64,000 bases of DNA from Vulcanisaeta souniana JCM 11219 (lineage in GTDB: Archaea > Thermoproteota > Thermoprotei > Thermoproteales > Thermocladiaceae), in assembly GCF_026000775.1 (NCBI RefSeq), contig NZ_AP026830.1, forward strand, positions 2,317,056 through 2,381,055, read 5' to 3'. The position numbers and the translations under genes are program-made. Position 1 is the first letter of the stretch; every line of letters starts with the position of its first letter. Of this stretch, positions 42,517 through 52,226 are shown one piece after another. The notes beneath the pieces were generated by a model. That model searched no databases, was not told the DNA's origin, and was given only the letters and a program-made list of their open reading frames with translations.

Positions 42517-42521
42517 GGGTC

Positions 42522-42677
42522 ATGGCTAGGAATAAACCACTGGGCAGGAAACTAAGGCTTGCGGCAGCTGGTAAGTCAAATAGGGCACCGCCGATTTGGG
42601 TAACCGCAAAGACCGATAGGAGAGTTCTAACAAACCCAGCCAGGAGACTCTGGAGAAGGACAAAACTTAAGGTATAA
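42522..42677 (+). CDS. rpl39e: Ribosomal protein L39e
   Basis: A very basic 51-aa large-subunit protein beginning [20 protein letters not shown] and ending [11 protein letters not shown]; the [13 protein letters not shown] core is diagnostic. ATG at 42522, 5 nt after the PDCD5 stop. It is too short to be found by length-based gene calling but is unmistakable. Confidence 0.95.
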   Translation: MARNKPLGRKLRLAAAGKSNRAPPIWVTAKTDRRVLTNPARRLWRRTKLKV

Positions 42678-42700
42678 GGGTTTTTGGGTTAGTGTCTTCA

Positions 42701-43189
42701 ATGTTTCGTGAAATTCTCAGAAATAAATTCGTAATTAGTGCATACATAATTGGTGTCATAACAATCATACTCGCCATATACATAATACTAAACCCTTTCA
42801 AAGTCAATTACTACTATAGCGGGCCCGCCATAAACAATTCATTCACAATAAATCCATCAAGCATAGTATTCATCATATTGAAAACGAATAATAGTAACCT
42901 CAATACAAACATAACAATAATCAAATGGATACCCGAGACCAACATATCAATAACACTATACTACGCCATAAGCCTAGGCCCCTACCAATCAAGGGAAATC
43001 AACTTCACAACCATCACAACACTTAACGTAGCATCAACAGGGCAGGGACGAATTACGATATTTGGCATTTATAGGCCAGAGGTTATTAATGTATTAACAA
43101 TTATTCTCACAATACTATTTATATTAATAATAGCATTATTAATAATTGGATTTATTAAATCAATAATTAATATACGCGGAAAAATTTAA
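42701..43189 (+). CDS. Membrane protein with two helices, unknown
   Basis: About 162 aa with an N-terminal membrane helix (FVISAYIIGVITIILAIYIIL), an outer domain of about 90 residues rich in Asn/Ile/Thr with N-X-S/T sites, and a C-terminal helix (VINVLTIILTILFILIIALLI). No cysteine. A TATA element (GTATAAGGG) lies about 25 nt before the ATG 42701, which is preferred to the upstream GTG 42692. Located just before the ABC transporter binding protein, but with its own promoter. Function unknown. Confidence 0.65.
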   Translation: MFREILRNKFVISAYIIGVITIILAIYIILNPFKVNYYYSGPAINNSFTINPSSIVFIILKTNNSNLNTNITIIKWIPETNISITLYYAISLGPYQSREINFTTITTLNVASTGQGRITIFGIYRPEVINVLTIILTILFILIIALLIIGFIKSIINIRGKI

Positions 43190-43213
43190 AAACTTAAACC
43201 GAAAAAGCAAGGT

Positions 43214-45880
43214 ATGCCTACGCAAAGGAAAACAATAAATCACGTACTACTACTCATGACAATAGCTACAGTAACCGCACTGCTAGTAATGGGTTTCGTC
43301 GCCAGCGCACAACAAACAACACCATCCACAATTAACCTATACGAGGTCACACCAACTGAGGCCGTCCAATACTTTACCTCAGGCAGAATCGACATCTACC
43401 TAAACCCATTCGCCTTACCAACCAATGTCCTAACACAACTGAGTTCTACGTCTGGTATTCAAATGGTCAGCCCATCAATAACCTCCGCCTTTGACTTACT
43501 CTTCAACCCAGCGCCAAGCAATACAACCTTTAACCCCTTTGCCTACTGGCAATTCAGGTATTTGATGAATTACATAGCCGATAGACACGGTATTATAACA
43601 CAGTTATTCTCCGGCTATGCAACACCAATATATAATTGGCCTGGTCCATACGCAATAAACAGCCAACTCCTAGTCCAATCAATGATTATTCAAGCAAACA
43701 TACACTATGACCCAACCTATGCCAACCAATCAATCTTCGCCCTCTTCCAAGCAATAAACACAACGCCGAACTTCGACGGCATGTATAACCCGTGGGTAGG
43801 CAGAATACTATACATTAACCATCAGTGGTACTACATACCGCTCAACAGCACGACTCCTAAACCTGTCACAATAATATTCTTCATTAGGAATGATGATCCA
43901 TATAGATATGCCATTGGGCAGTTCTTCATGTCGGAACTCCAGAGCATTGGCTTCACTGTTAAGCCAATATACGGCGACCTATCCGAAGCATTAACAATAG
44001 TCTACGGCTCAAACCCAACACAATTAGAATGGCAAATATATACTGAAGCCTGGACAATAACTCCGGAGACCTGGGATACCCTAGCTGGTGCGGCGTTCTG
44101 TGCATCATGGTATGGTTATATGCCTGGTTGGGGCGTTCCAGGCTTCTGGCAGTACACCAATTCAACTATTGATAAATTAAGTAGGTGGGTCACAGAAAGC
44201 AACTTCACGTCAGCGCAACAGTTTGATAGCTACTCAGAAACCGCTTTATATGATTGCTTCCAGCAGGCGGTTAGGGTATGGCTGGTGGCTGCGATATATC
44301 CATACCCGATACAGAACCTGACAAACTACATGCCAAGTATATTTGGTCTCGAGTGGCCTCTAGGCATAAAGTTCGCGTACTCAACAACACACCCCAACAC
44401 ACTCAATGTAGGTATGTTCCATGTAAGCGAATTCCCATGGAACACCTTCGGGTGGTACATTGAACTAGATACTTACTCCTCTGATGTTATTCAGGAGTTC
44501 ACGAGCGACCCATTCTACTACTACAACCCATTAACTACTGAGCCAATGCCCTATAGGGGTGCTTGGAATGCGATAATTAGCCCGAATGGTTCAGCAATAT
44601 ACCCGGTGCCGCCCAATGCAGTGATTTGGAATGCAACAGCTGAGAAGTGGCAGGATGTTGGGCCTGGTCAGTATGCCAGGTCGGTTGTTTACCTGTATTT
44701 CAATGGTACTTGGCTTGGTCAGTACTGGCAGGATGGCCAACCAATAAGCATGGCCGACGTAATCTTTACCTACTACACGTGGTTTGACCTAGCAGCCACA
44801 ACAACTACTGGCGCGCCAGACCTAGGCCCTAACCAGGGCACTGCAAGCGACATTGGTAGCGCATTGGCACCAGGCGTGAGTACTATAGTTGGTATTCAGT
44901 TCTTCCCGAACGGTACAGTCGTTGTTTACGGTAACTACTGGTTCCCCGACCCTAACTTCGTAGCCGCTTATTATGCTCCAGGTTTTCCAACATTCACCAC
45001 CCCGTGGGTTGACCAAGCCATTGAGTTTTATGCCTATCAGCAGGGTAAGTACGCCTTTGATGAACCTGAGGCTCAGTCACTGAGTATATCAACAGGAGAC
45101 TTTAGATCGCCGCAGTTTAATCAGTACGTGGCAGGTGTGCTGCAGAACTGGATTAAGATTGGGTATATTTGGGATAATGGTTCATGGGCTATAATAAATG
45201 GCCAGAACTTCCTTGGCTCTAATGCTACCGCAACGGCTATTCAGGACTATGAGGATGCGCTGAGCTTTTACAATACCTATGGTAACTTCTGGATTAGTAA
45301 CGGTCCATACATACTCAAGAGCATAACTACAGTAACGCCACAGTCGGCTGTACTCGTCAGCTGGAGCGGTTACCCGTATAACTACACATACTGGTTCAAT
45401 CAGATATTCACTAGGTCGGGTATTACATCAGTGCCCTCGAACCTAGTTACAAGCGTAACCTCTGTATCTCCATCATCAATAACAGCCAATACCACAGTAA
45501 CGTTAACAGTGAGCGTAAGTGCTTTCGGAAACCCAGAGGCCTATGTATACCTAATTAACCCGGCGAATGGGCAGATACTTTATGAAACACTTGCCTCATC
45601 AACAACACCAGGTACATTAACAATAACAATACCGAGCAATGTAACGGCTACATTAACGCCTGGAAGTTATGAACTAGAACTATTTACATTCACTAACCTT
45701 GTAAAGGCACCCGTGCAATACGTAACCTCACTAACAGTAGCGCCACCGCCAACAACGACCACTACGACTACGACCAAAACTACTGCAACAAGCTCAGCGC
45801 TATTAATAGCCGTGATAGTGATAATAGTTGTAATTATAATAATAATCGGTGTATGGCTGGCTACTAGAAGGAGGAAGTGA
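43214..45880 (+). CDS. ABC transporter substrate-binding protein (SBP family 5), membrane-anchored
   Basis: An 888-aa solute-binding protein for peptides or oligosaccharides. It has an N-terminal signal helix (residues about 8-33), a large binding domain of the DppA/OppA type (segments such as IYTEAWTITPETWDTLAG and GQPISMADVIFTYYTW), then an Ig-like region (about 755-845), a Thr-rich linker (TTTTTTTKTT) and a C-terminal membrane helix with RRRK stop. The C-terminal anchor with a Thr/Ser linker is the usual crenarchaeal design. Leaderless TATA at about 43189. Followed by its permeases and ATPases. Confidence 0.88.
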   Translation: MPTQRKTINHVLLLMTIATVTALLVMGFVASAQQTTPSTINLYEVTPTEAVQYFTSGRIDIYLNPFALPTNVLTQLSSTSGIQMVSPSITSAFDLLFNPAPSNTTFNPFAYWQFRYLMNYIADRHGIITQLFSGYATPIYNWPGPYAINSQLLVQSMIIQANIHYDPTYANQSIFALFQAINTTPNFDGMYNPWVGRILYINHQWYYIPLNSTTPKPVTIIFFIRNDDPYRYAIGQFFMSELQSIGFTVKPIYGDLSEALTIVYGSNPTQLEWQIYTEAWTITPETWDTLAGAAFCASWYGYMPGWGVPGFWQYTNSTIDKLSRWVTESNFTSAQQFDSYSETALYDCFQQAVRVWLVAAIYPYPIQNLTNYMPSIFGLEWPLGIKFAYSTTHPNTLNVGMFHVSEFPWNTFGWYIELDTYSSDVIQEFTSDPFYYYNPLTTEPMPYRGAWNAIISPNGSAIYPVPPNAVIWNATAEKWQDVGPGQYARSVVYLYFNGTWLGQYWQDGQPISMADVIFTYYTWFDLAATTTTGAPDLGPNQGTASDIGSALAPGVSTIVGIQFFPNGTVVVYGNYWFPDPNFVAAYYAPGFPTFTTPWVDQAIEFYAYQQGKYAFDEPEAQSLSISTGDFRSPQFNQYVAGVLQNWIKIGYIWDNGSWAIINGQNFLGSNATATAIQDYEDALSFYNTYGNFWISNGPYILKSITTVTPQSAVLVSWSGYPYNYTYWFNQIFTRSGITSVPSNLVTSVTSVSPSSITANTTVTLTVSVSAFGNPEAYVYLINPANGQILYETLASSTTPGTLTITIPSNVTATLTPGSYELELFTFTNLVKAPVQYVTSLTVAPPPTTTTTTTTKTTATSSALLIAVIVIIVVIIIIIGVWLATRRRK

Positions 45881-45995
45881 TTAATTTTGTCAAATGATCT
45901 TCGTTGTTAAAAATCACAATTTCTTAATTTTTATATTTATTCTAGATTGGTCTACATAATGTTAGTAAGGCTTAAATAGTGTAGTGGGTTCTTCA

Positions 45996-47111
45996 ATGTC
46001 GATGGGTCTTGCAAGGACGCTTGCAGTTAGAGCTGCAACACTAGTTGTCTTGCTATTCATAGTACTCTTCGTAATCTCCTTTGCCTTAGCCGGACCTGCG
46101 TCAAAGATACTTAAGGATGAAATAATGATGGAGGCGAAATCCATAGTGATGAACTTAATGTTGCATGGACACTATAACTCAACCCAGGTTCAGCAGATAG
46201 AGAACCAAATAATAACTGAGCTGGAGAATGCATATGGCCTTAATAAACCGCCAGTGATAAGGACGCTTTATATAATGTATAATATGGTAATGTTTAATTG
46301 GGGTTACTCATACTTTCCGAGTGAGTATGGTAATATTGGTGGCGGTAAGGTAGTTGATATAGTACTGTCGGCCTTGCCCGGTACAATACTACTTGATACC
46401 TTTGGTATATTACTTAGTGCATTTATAGGCATAGAGATAGGACTTAGGTCGGCCCTTAAGTATGGCTCTAGGTCTGATAAGGCTGTTATGTACTACGCTG
46501 CGTTGGCCAATGGTATACCGCAGTGGTGGTTGGGTATTGTCATGCTATTGATATTCTCATTTTACCTAGCTCAAATACATTCGCCGATTTACTTCCCGAC
46601 AGGTGGTATAATTAGTCCCAGATACTATGAAACATGGTTGTTGGATCCGGTAAAGGTGTTCATGATTCCGCAGGCTGTTCTTGACCTGCTATGGCATTTT
46701 GCGCTACCGCTCATAACAGTGTTGTTGATTAATGTTGGTGGTTGGGCGTACTTCGCGAGGACGGTTGTGCTTAATATTTCCCAGGAGGATTTCGTAAATT
46801 TCGCAAAGATTAAGGGATTACCCGAGAGTCAAATTGTGAATAGGTATATACTTAGGCCGGCTGCTCCGTCAATATTGACGAGTATCTTCATAACTATACC
46901 GTTCATAATATTTGGTGGCTTCCTGGTCACCGAAATGGTGTTTCATTGGTGGGGTCTTGGTTATGTGTATAACATAGCAATTGTTGGGTCTCCAGTGCCT
47001 GATTTACCGGTTGTTGTTGCGCTGACTTATGCGTCAACATTGCTTTATATTGTGATAATATTTATTATGGAAATAGTCTACATAATGCTCGATCCAAGAC
47101 TCAGGGAGTGA
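45996..47111 (+). CDS. ABC transporter permease, DppB/OppB type
   Basis: First permease of the transporter, about 371 aa with six membrane helices and the cytoplasmic EAA loop (FVNFAKIKGLPESQIVNRYILRPA) near residue 270 that contacts the ATPase. It has a longer first outer loop than bacterial DppB. The frame is open from GTG 45984, but the TATA GCTTAAATAG near 45970-45979 favours the ATG at 45996. The stop codon is 1-2 nt before the next permease. Confidence 0.9.
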   Translation: MSMGLARTLAVRAATLVVLLFIVLFVISFALAGPASKILKDEIMMEAKSIVMNLMLHGHYNSTQVQQIENQIITELENAYGLNKPPVIRTLYIMYNMVMFNWGYSYFPSEYGNIGGGKVVDIVLSALPGTILLDTFGILLSAFIGIEIGLRSALKYGSRSDKAVMYYAALANGIPQWWLGIVMLLIFSFYLAQIHSPIYFPTGGIISPRYYETWLLDPVKVFMIPQAVLDLLWHFALPLITVLLINVGGWAYFARTVVLNISQEDFVNFAKIKGLPESQIVNRYILRPAAPSILTSIFITIPFIIFGGFLVTEMVFHWWGLGYVYNIAIVGSPVPDLPVVVALTYASTLLYIVIIFIMEIVYIMLDPRLRE

Positions 47112-47112
47112 G

Positions 47113-48537
47113 ATGATGAGCATGGCGAAGAATAGGCGGGAGTTTAGGATCCTTGGAATGACACCAAGTGAGATTAGTGGGGAGTTCTTTTCATCAAGTA
47201 CTGGTAAGGTTGCGGCTGTATTATTCATAATACTAATTGCAGTATCGATATATGCATTGATTGTTTTACCGCCAAACTTCGCAAATGTATGGAATAACCC
47301 AAAGTACTGGCAGTTAAATCCTCAGTATGCGCCGCCTGCCTGGATTGACTCGATAATAGGCCCCGTGTTCTCGCCACAGGTATACGTTAATAATTATGCA
47401 TACGGTATACAACAAAGCAATGGAATTACCTATGTCACCGTATCCTTCACTGCTAATTATGAGTATAATAAGCCCTGGAGTGAGATATTTATCGTTGTAA
47501 ATAACCCAGCCATATATAGCATGGAGCAGCCTCCTGTGGTTTCAATAACCGTATACAGGCCAGATGGGAGCGAAATGACACTGGGCCCAGTGCCTATTAG
47601 TAACAGGGTAATAGTCCTTGGTGTGTCTCCTGAAGTCGTAAGTCAAGTAAACCTATTCTACGCCGAGAAGTACCATATCACTAGCGTAGTGCCTGCCGGG
47701 TCCTCTGCCATACCGTACATATTTTACACGTATGATGATGGAAAGCCGGCACCGTTGAAGGGAACATACAAATTCTACCTCGTTTTTTATGTATTTTCGC
47801 AAAATTCATCAGTAATTAATAATAATGACCTAAGGATTGTGCTTCAGGGTCAGGCATATGGTTTAATGGGTACTGATAATATGGGCCATGACCTATGGCT
47901 CGGGCTTTTGGCTGGTTTCCCAATAGACCTGGCGGTAGGGCTGCTTTCTGCATTGATCATTGTTATTATTGCCATAATAATTGGTATAATTGCCGGCTTT
48001 TATGGTGGGTTAGTTGATGAGTCTCTGATGAGGCTTACGGACTTCGTAATACTGCTGCCGGCATTCCCGTTATTAATAGTGTTCTCCGTTCTCTTCCAAT
48101 GGAGTATTTGGGACGCTGTGATATTCCTGGCCATTGTGTCCTGGGGTGCCTCAGCTAGGATTATTAGGGCTATGATTATGCAGATAAGGAGTGCGCAGTA
48201 CATAGAATCAGCGGTAATAGCTGGTGCGAGTAGGATGTGGATACTTAGGAATCACATAATGCCTCAGATAATTCCGTACGTGCTTTATTTACTGGTCACT
48301 AATGTGCCAGGTGCAATACTTACTTTGGCCTCCATAAACTTCCTCGGCCTTGCAGGTTCTGAGTACCCGACATGGGGCATGCTCCTCTATTATGCTGATG
48401 AGTTTGGTGCGTTAACATCTGGTTATTGGTGGTGGGTTATACCACCTGGACTGCTTGTGGCCTTCGTTGCGGTAGTCTTTATATTAACTGCAATGGCCTC
48501 AGAGCCAGTGGTTAATCCAAGGCTTAGGTATGGGTGA
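47113..48537 (+). CDS. ABC transporter permease, DppC/OppC type
   Basis: Second permease, 474 aa. A membrane helix near residue 35-58 is followed by an outer domain of about 170 residues (unusually large for DppC), then five helices and the EAA loop (YIESAVIAGASRMWILRNHIMPQ) near 368. GLMGTDNMGHDLWLGLLAG near 255 is the family motif. ATG at 47113 or 47116. It overlaps the next gene's start region. Confidence 0.9.
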   Translation: MMSMAKNRREFRILGMTPSEISGEFFSSSTGKVAAVLFIILIAVSIYALIVLPPNFANVWNNPKYWQLNPQYAPPAWIDSIIGPVFSPQVYVNNYAYGIQQSNGITYVTVSFTANYEYNKPWSEIFIVVNNPAIYSMEQPPVVSITVYRPDGSEMTLGPVPISNRVIVLGVSPEVVSQVNLFYAEKYHITSVVPAGSSAIPYIFYTYDDGKPAPLKGTYKFYLVFYVFSQNSSVINNNDLRIVLQGQAYGLMGTDNMGHDLWLGLLAGFPIDLAVGLLSALIIVIIAIIIGIIAGFYGGLVDESLMRLTDFVILLPAFPLLIVFSVLFQWSIWDAVIFLAIVSWGASARIIRAMIMQIRSAQYIESAVIAGASRMWILRNHIMPQIIPYVLYLLVTNVPGAILTLASINFLGLAGSEYPTWGMLLYYADEFGALTSGYWWWVIPPGLLVAFVAVVFILTAMASEPVVNPRLRYG

Positions 48538-48542
48538 TGGGG

Positions 48543-49523
48543 ATGACGTTACTCGAGGTTAGAAATGCAAGGCTTTACTACGCAACCACGAAGGGAGTAG
48601 TAAAGGCTGTTGATGGTATATCCTTTGAATTGAATGAGGGGGAGACACTGGCTGTGGTTGGTGAGTCGGGTAGTGGGAAGACGACATTGGGTAAATTACT
48701 TACAAGGGTTTGGGAGAGGAACGTCTCTGTTGTTGATGGTGAGATTTACCTGGAGGGTAAGGAGATCCTTCACATACCTGAGGAGGAGTTTAGGAGGGAG
48801 ATTAGGTGGAGGAAGATCGCTATGGTGCCCCAGGCATCAATGAATGCTCTGAATCCCGTGATCAGAATTGGTGATCAAATGATTGAACCATTGCTACTGC
48901 AGGGAACCAGTAGGGATGAGGCGCTTAAGATGGCGATGGATGCCCTGGAGTCTGTAGGCTTACCCAGGGATCTTGTAAATAGGTATCCGCATCAACTTAG
49001 TGGTGGTATGAAGCAGAGGGTTATAATTGCTATGTCAATAATGGCTCATCCAAAGGTCGTAATTCTTGATGAACCAACGTCAGCTCTTGATGTGATAACG
49101 CAGGCAAATATAATGAACCTTTTGAAGAAGCTTAAATGGGAGTTTAGGTTATCATATATATTTGTTACTCATGACCTCTCATTGGCAAGCGAACTCGCGG
49201 ATTCCGTGGCAATAATGTATGCAGGTAAGCTCGTGGAGATAGGCGGCGCCGAGGACATCTATGGAAACCCAAGTCACCCATATACCCAGGGCTTAATATC
49301 CAGCGTGCCAACCCTAAGAGTTGATAAGAATCTCTCCTTCATAGCTGGTGAGGTGCCAAGTCTAATCAATCCGCCAGCAGGTTGTAGATTCCACCCAAGA
49401 TGCCCGTTCTATAGGGATAGGGATTATCTTAAGGGTCTTTGTGATGCCAAGGAGCCGCCAATGATTGAACTTGAGGGCAAGGCCAGTAGGAAGCATTTAG
49501 TGGCTTGTTGGTTATATAAATAG
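48543..49523 (+). CDS. ABC transporter ATPase, DppD/OppD type
   Basis: A 326-aa ATPase with Walker A GESGSGKTTLGK, Q loop MVPQASMNALNP, signature LSGGMKQR, Walker B VVILDEPTSALD and the switch His in THDLSL. The C-terminal oligopeptide-transporter extension NPPAGCRFHPRCPF, with further cysteines downstream, is present. GGTGATGGGG precedes ATG 48543; the frame is also open from 48534, overlapping dppC by 4 nt. Confidence 0.92.
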   Translation: MTLLEVRNARLYYATTKGVVKAVDGISFELNEGETLAVVGESGSGKTTLGKLLTRVWERNVSVVDGEIYLEGKEILHIPEEEFRREIRWRKIAMVPQASMNALNPVIRIGDQMIEPLLLQGTSRDEALKMAMDALESVGLPRDLVNRYPHQLSGGMKQRVIIAMSIMAHPKVVILDEPTSALDVITQANIMNLLKKLKWEFRLSYIFVTHDLSLASELADSVAIMYAGKLVEIGGAEDIYGNPSHPYTQGLISSVPTLRVDKNLSFIAGEVPSLINPPAGCRFHPRCPFYRDRDYLKGLCDAKEPPMIELEGKASRKHLVACWLYK

Positions 49524-49597
49524 TATAAAAGTAAATAAGATATTGATGTAAATATAGGTTAGATTTTTAAACCATAATTGTAGTGATGAGGTGCTAT

Positions 49598-50614
49598 ATG
49601 CCAGAGACCTTTGATGATACTCCGTGGGTTAGGAAGGATAGCTTGGTCATTGCGCATAGATTAAGGACGTACTACACAATAAAGCCTGGTCTCTTCGCTA
49701 AACCCAGGTATGTCAAAGCCGTTGATGATATTAGCCTAAGCATTGATAGGGGTATTACATTGGCCGTTATTGGTGAGTCGGGTAGTGGGAAGACGACACT
49801 AGGTAGGACACTAATTAGGCTCCTTGAACCTATTTCAGGTGAGATATACTTTGATGGGCATGACATAACTCATATGAAGGAAGAGGAATTGAAGAAGATA
49901 GGCTTCAGAAGAAGAGTTAGTATGGTATTCCAAGACCCATACTCAAGCCTTAACCCGTTCCACAGCATACATTTCATACTTGAGGAGCCGCTTATGGTGC
50001 AGGGAATATCTGCGGAGGAGAGGGAGGAGAGAATATTCAAGGCGCTTGAGGAGGTTAAGTTAACTCCACCTGAGGACTTCATAAATAAGTATCCGCATAT
50101 GCTCAGTGGTGGGCAAAGGCAGAGAATTGCCGTTGCAAGGGCGATAATAACGAATCCGGACTTCATAGTTGCAGATGAGCCCGTCTCAATGCTTGATGCA
50201 TCGATAAGGGTTGAGATACTGACAATCCTAAAGGATATACAACAGAGGCATAAGATGGCCTTTATGTACATAACACACGACATATCTACGGCTAAGTACT
50301 TCAGCGACTATATACTGATAATGTATGCGGGGCAATTCGCTGAATATGGACCGTTTAGGGACGTGGTCAAGAACCCACTTCATCCATACGCCCAATCGCT
50401 CGTTGAGGCAATACCGGATCCGGACCCGAGCAATAGGTTGAGGGAGAGGAAGGTGGCTCCTGGTGAACCGCCGAACCTAGCTAATCCACCGTCTGGTTGC
50501 AGGTTCCACCCAAGATGCCCATATGCAATGGATATATGCAAAAAGCAGGAACCACCGGTTATAGAGGCAAGACCTGGTGTATTTGTTAAGTGTTGGTTAT
50601 ACGTTAAGAAATAA
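49598..50614 (+). CDS. ABC transporter ATPase, DppF/OppF type
   Basis: Second ATPase, about 338 aa: Walker A GESGSGKTTLGR, Q loop MVFQDPYSSLNP, signature LSGGQRQR, Walker B FIVADEPVSMLD, switch THDIST, and the C-terminal NPPSGCRFHPRCPYAMDIC. GAGGTG lies 4 nt before ATG 49598, which is preferred over 49583. It has its own weak TATA (TTTTTAAACC), so it may be partly separately transcribed. Confidence 0.92.
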   Translation: MPETFDDTPWVRKDSLVIAHRLRTYYTIKPGLFAKPRYVKAVDDISLSIDRGITLAVIGESGSGKTTLGRTLIRLLEPISGEIYFDGHDITHMKEEELKKIGFRRRVSMVFQDPYSSLNPFHSIHFILEEPLMVQGISAEEREERIFKALEEVKLTPPEDFINKYPHMLSGGQRQRIAVARAIITNPDFIVADEPVSMLDASIRVEILTILKDIQQRHKMAFMYITHDISTAKYFSDYILIMYAGQFAEYGPFRDVVKNPLHPYAQSLVEAIPDPDPSNRLRERKVAPGEPPNLANPPSGCRFHPRCPYAMDICKKQEPPVIEARPGVFVKCWLYVKK

Positions 50615-50662
50615 TTAACGCGGAACTAAGGCTTTTAATGGGGGTTATTATTACTGACATAA

Positions 50663-51157
50663 ATGTCGATTTCCAGTGATATCCTTAAGGCCGTAATGAG
50701 GAACTACCCAACTGGCGTCACGATAGTGACCACGGTGCATAATAATGAGTACTATGGGTTAACGGTTAACTCATTCACATCACTATCACTGGATCCACCG
50801 CTTGTGTTAGTTGCCATTGATAGGAGGCTAGCAAGTCATGAGGCCATTGATAAGTCAAATGTTTATGCCGTGAACATATTATCAGATGACCTAAAGGAGT
50901 TAGCTGTGAGGTTTGCAACGGCGCCTAGGGAGGATAGGTTTAAGGGATTGAAAATAAGAACCGCAAAGACTGGCTCGCCAATAATTGATGGCTCAATAGC
51001 CTACCTGGACTGTAGGGTTACTGCAAAGTACCCAGGCGGTGATCACACAATATTCATTGGTGAAGTCGTCGATACTCAAGTAATGAACAACAAACTACCA
51101 TTAATATACTACAATAGAGGCTACTACACCATTAAGCAAGCCACACCATTACCATAA
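50663..51157 (+). CDS. Flavin reductase-like protein
   Basis: A 164-aa FMN-binding split-barrel protein. The flavin reductase signature is clear: YPTGVTIVTTVHNNEYYGLTVNSFTSLSLDPPLVLVAID (residues 15-53), with the later GGDHTIFIGEV motif. Such proteins supply reduced flavin to a partner or act as NAD(P)H:flavin reductases. No monooxygenase partner is adjacent. Single gene with a TATA-like GCTTTTAATG about 30 nt upstream. Confidence 0.85.
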   Translation: MSISSDILKAVMRNYPTGVTIVTTVHNNEYYGLTVNSFTSLSLDPPLVLVAIDRRLASHEAIDKSNVYAVNILSDDLKELAVRFATAPREDRFKGLKIRTAKTGSPIIDGSIAYLDCRVTAKYPGGDHTIFIGEVVDTQVMNNKLPLIYYNRGYYTIKQATPLP

Positions 51158-51246
51158 CCCTGGTCGCATATCGCTCCATGCCATAATGGGCAGCCTCGGT
51201 ATGCCGTAGTAAAAACCATTTAAATAGCCACAGCACTGTATTGGTA

Positions 51247-51299
51247 CAGTGATGATGGGTATCAAAACTGAGCTGTGAGGATCTCACGACGAGCTGATC
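51247..51299 (+). ncRNA. C/D box sRNA candidate
   Basis: All four boxes occur with archaeal spacing: C box GTGATGA (51249-51255), 12-nt guide, D' box CTGA (51268-51271), C' box GTGAGGA (51275-51281), 12-nt guide, D box CTGA (51294-51297). A TATA element (ATTTAAATAG, about 51218-51227) lies about 25 nt upstream. The antisense elements are TGGGTATCAAAA and TCTCACGACGAG; the latter is close to, but not an exact match for, a conserved 16S rRNA segment. Such RNAs guide 2'-O-methylation. The 3' end abuts the Pop5 stop codon. Confidence 0.68.
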
Positions 51300-51621
51300 A
51301 CGCTTGCTCCTCGAAATCACTAAATACGTAGGGCATTGATGATGCTATGGCAAGGGCCTTCCTCATTGTACCAGTTGCCTTAACCGTGATAACCGCGGTT
51401 TCACTCTCCCTGCCTGCCATCACTATGGCGGACCTTAGGTAACTAAGCAAGTCGGTGGGCACTTGAATTACTAGTCTACCCTTACCCACATACTTAGCGA
51501 TGATCCTTAATTCCACGCCAATTGCCTCCTTGCCGGCAAGTAGCCTAAACCAATTATTTAACTCGGGAATAAGCCTATCCAAGTGTTCCCTTGGATAAAC
51601 ATCCACAATAACATACCTCAT
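51298..51621 (-). CDS. rnp2: RNase P protein subunit Pop5 (Rnp2)
   Basis: A 107-aa protein: MRYVIVDVYPREHLDRLI..., the long helix and C-terminal VTVKATGTMRKALAIASS are consistent with archaeal Pop5, which binds the catalytic domain of RNase P RNA. Identification leans on position: it overlaps the Rpp30 gene by 4 nt and follows it, the standard rpl15e-COG1325-rpp30-pop5 order. Thermoproteales are known for a reduced RNase P RNA, so the proteins may matter more. Confidence 0.78.
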   Translation of the reverse strand: MRYVIVDVYPREHLDRLIPELNNWFRLLAGKEAIGVELRIIAKYVGKGRLVIQVPTDLLSYLRSAIVMAGRESETAVITVKATGTMRKALAIASSMPYVFSDFEEQA

Positions 51622-52214
51622 ATGCAGATACCCCTCCTGTACATGGCATCAACCAACAATTCATACGGCTCATCACTGAACATGCCACTCACGTCAATAC
51701 CAGTCAATACCTCCATTAACTCCACCACATCTCTTGGATTCCTAACATCTGACACCTTACTTATGCCCTGAGATAATACGATTCTGAGCCCATCAATTGT
51801 TGAGTAATCACTAATCACATCCCTTAAGAAGGCAAGTCCCCTCTCGCCGTAACTCACGATTGGGGTGATGACTATTTCCAGCGCCTTGCCTTCCTCAGCC
51901 ATGACCCTGGCCTGGGCCTTAGACGGCAAAAGCCTTTTATTAATTGTATTAATTGTTACTACATCAATCCTATCATCACTAATCAACTTGTTGAGAACGA
52001 ACCTACTCCAGGGGATCACGGACACCAGGTCAAAGTTTTTGTACATTTTAATTTTCCAGGCACTGCCCTGGGTAATAACCAGCTTCCTAAGCACGGGAAA
52101 CTCATCAATATCATTACCACCACCGGTTACTATTGCCGCCATACCATAACCAAGCATCACTAATAGCTTAATCAATTTCTTATCCACAGAACCCAGGTGT
52201 AATTCTACGTACAT
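51618..52214 (-). CDS. rnp3: RNase P protein subunit Rpp30 (Rnp3)
   Basis: A 198-aa TIM-barrel-type protein. The family segments are visible: MYVELHLGSVDKKLIKLLVMLGYGMAAIV, the DVVTINTINKRLLPSKAQARVMAEEGKALEIVITPI stretch near residue 85 and VVELMEVLTGID near the C terminus. Rpp30 pairs with Pop5. It starts 12 nt after the COG1325 stop codon. Confidence 0.85.
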   Translation of the reverse strand: MYVELHLGSVDKKLIKLLVMLGYGMAAIVTGGGNDIDEFPVLRKLVITQGSAWKIKMYKNFDLVSVIPWSRFVLNKLISDDRIDVVTINTINKRLLPSKAQARVMAEEGKALEIVITPIVSYGERGLAFLRDVISDYSTIDGLRIVLSQGISKVSDVRNPRDVVELMEVLTGIDVSGMFSDEPYELLVDAMYRRGICI

Positions 52215-52226
52215 CGCATGCCATGA

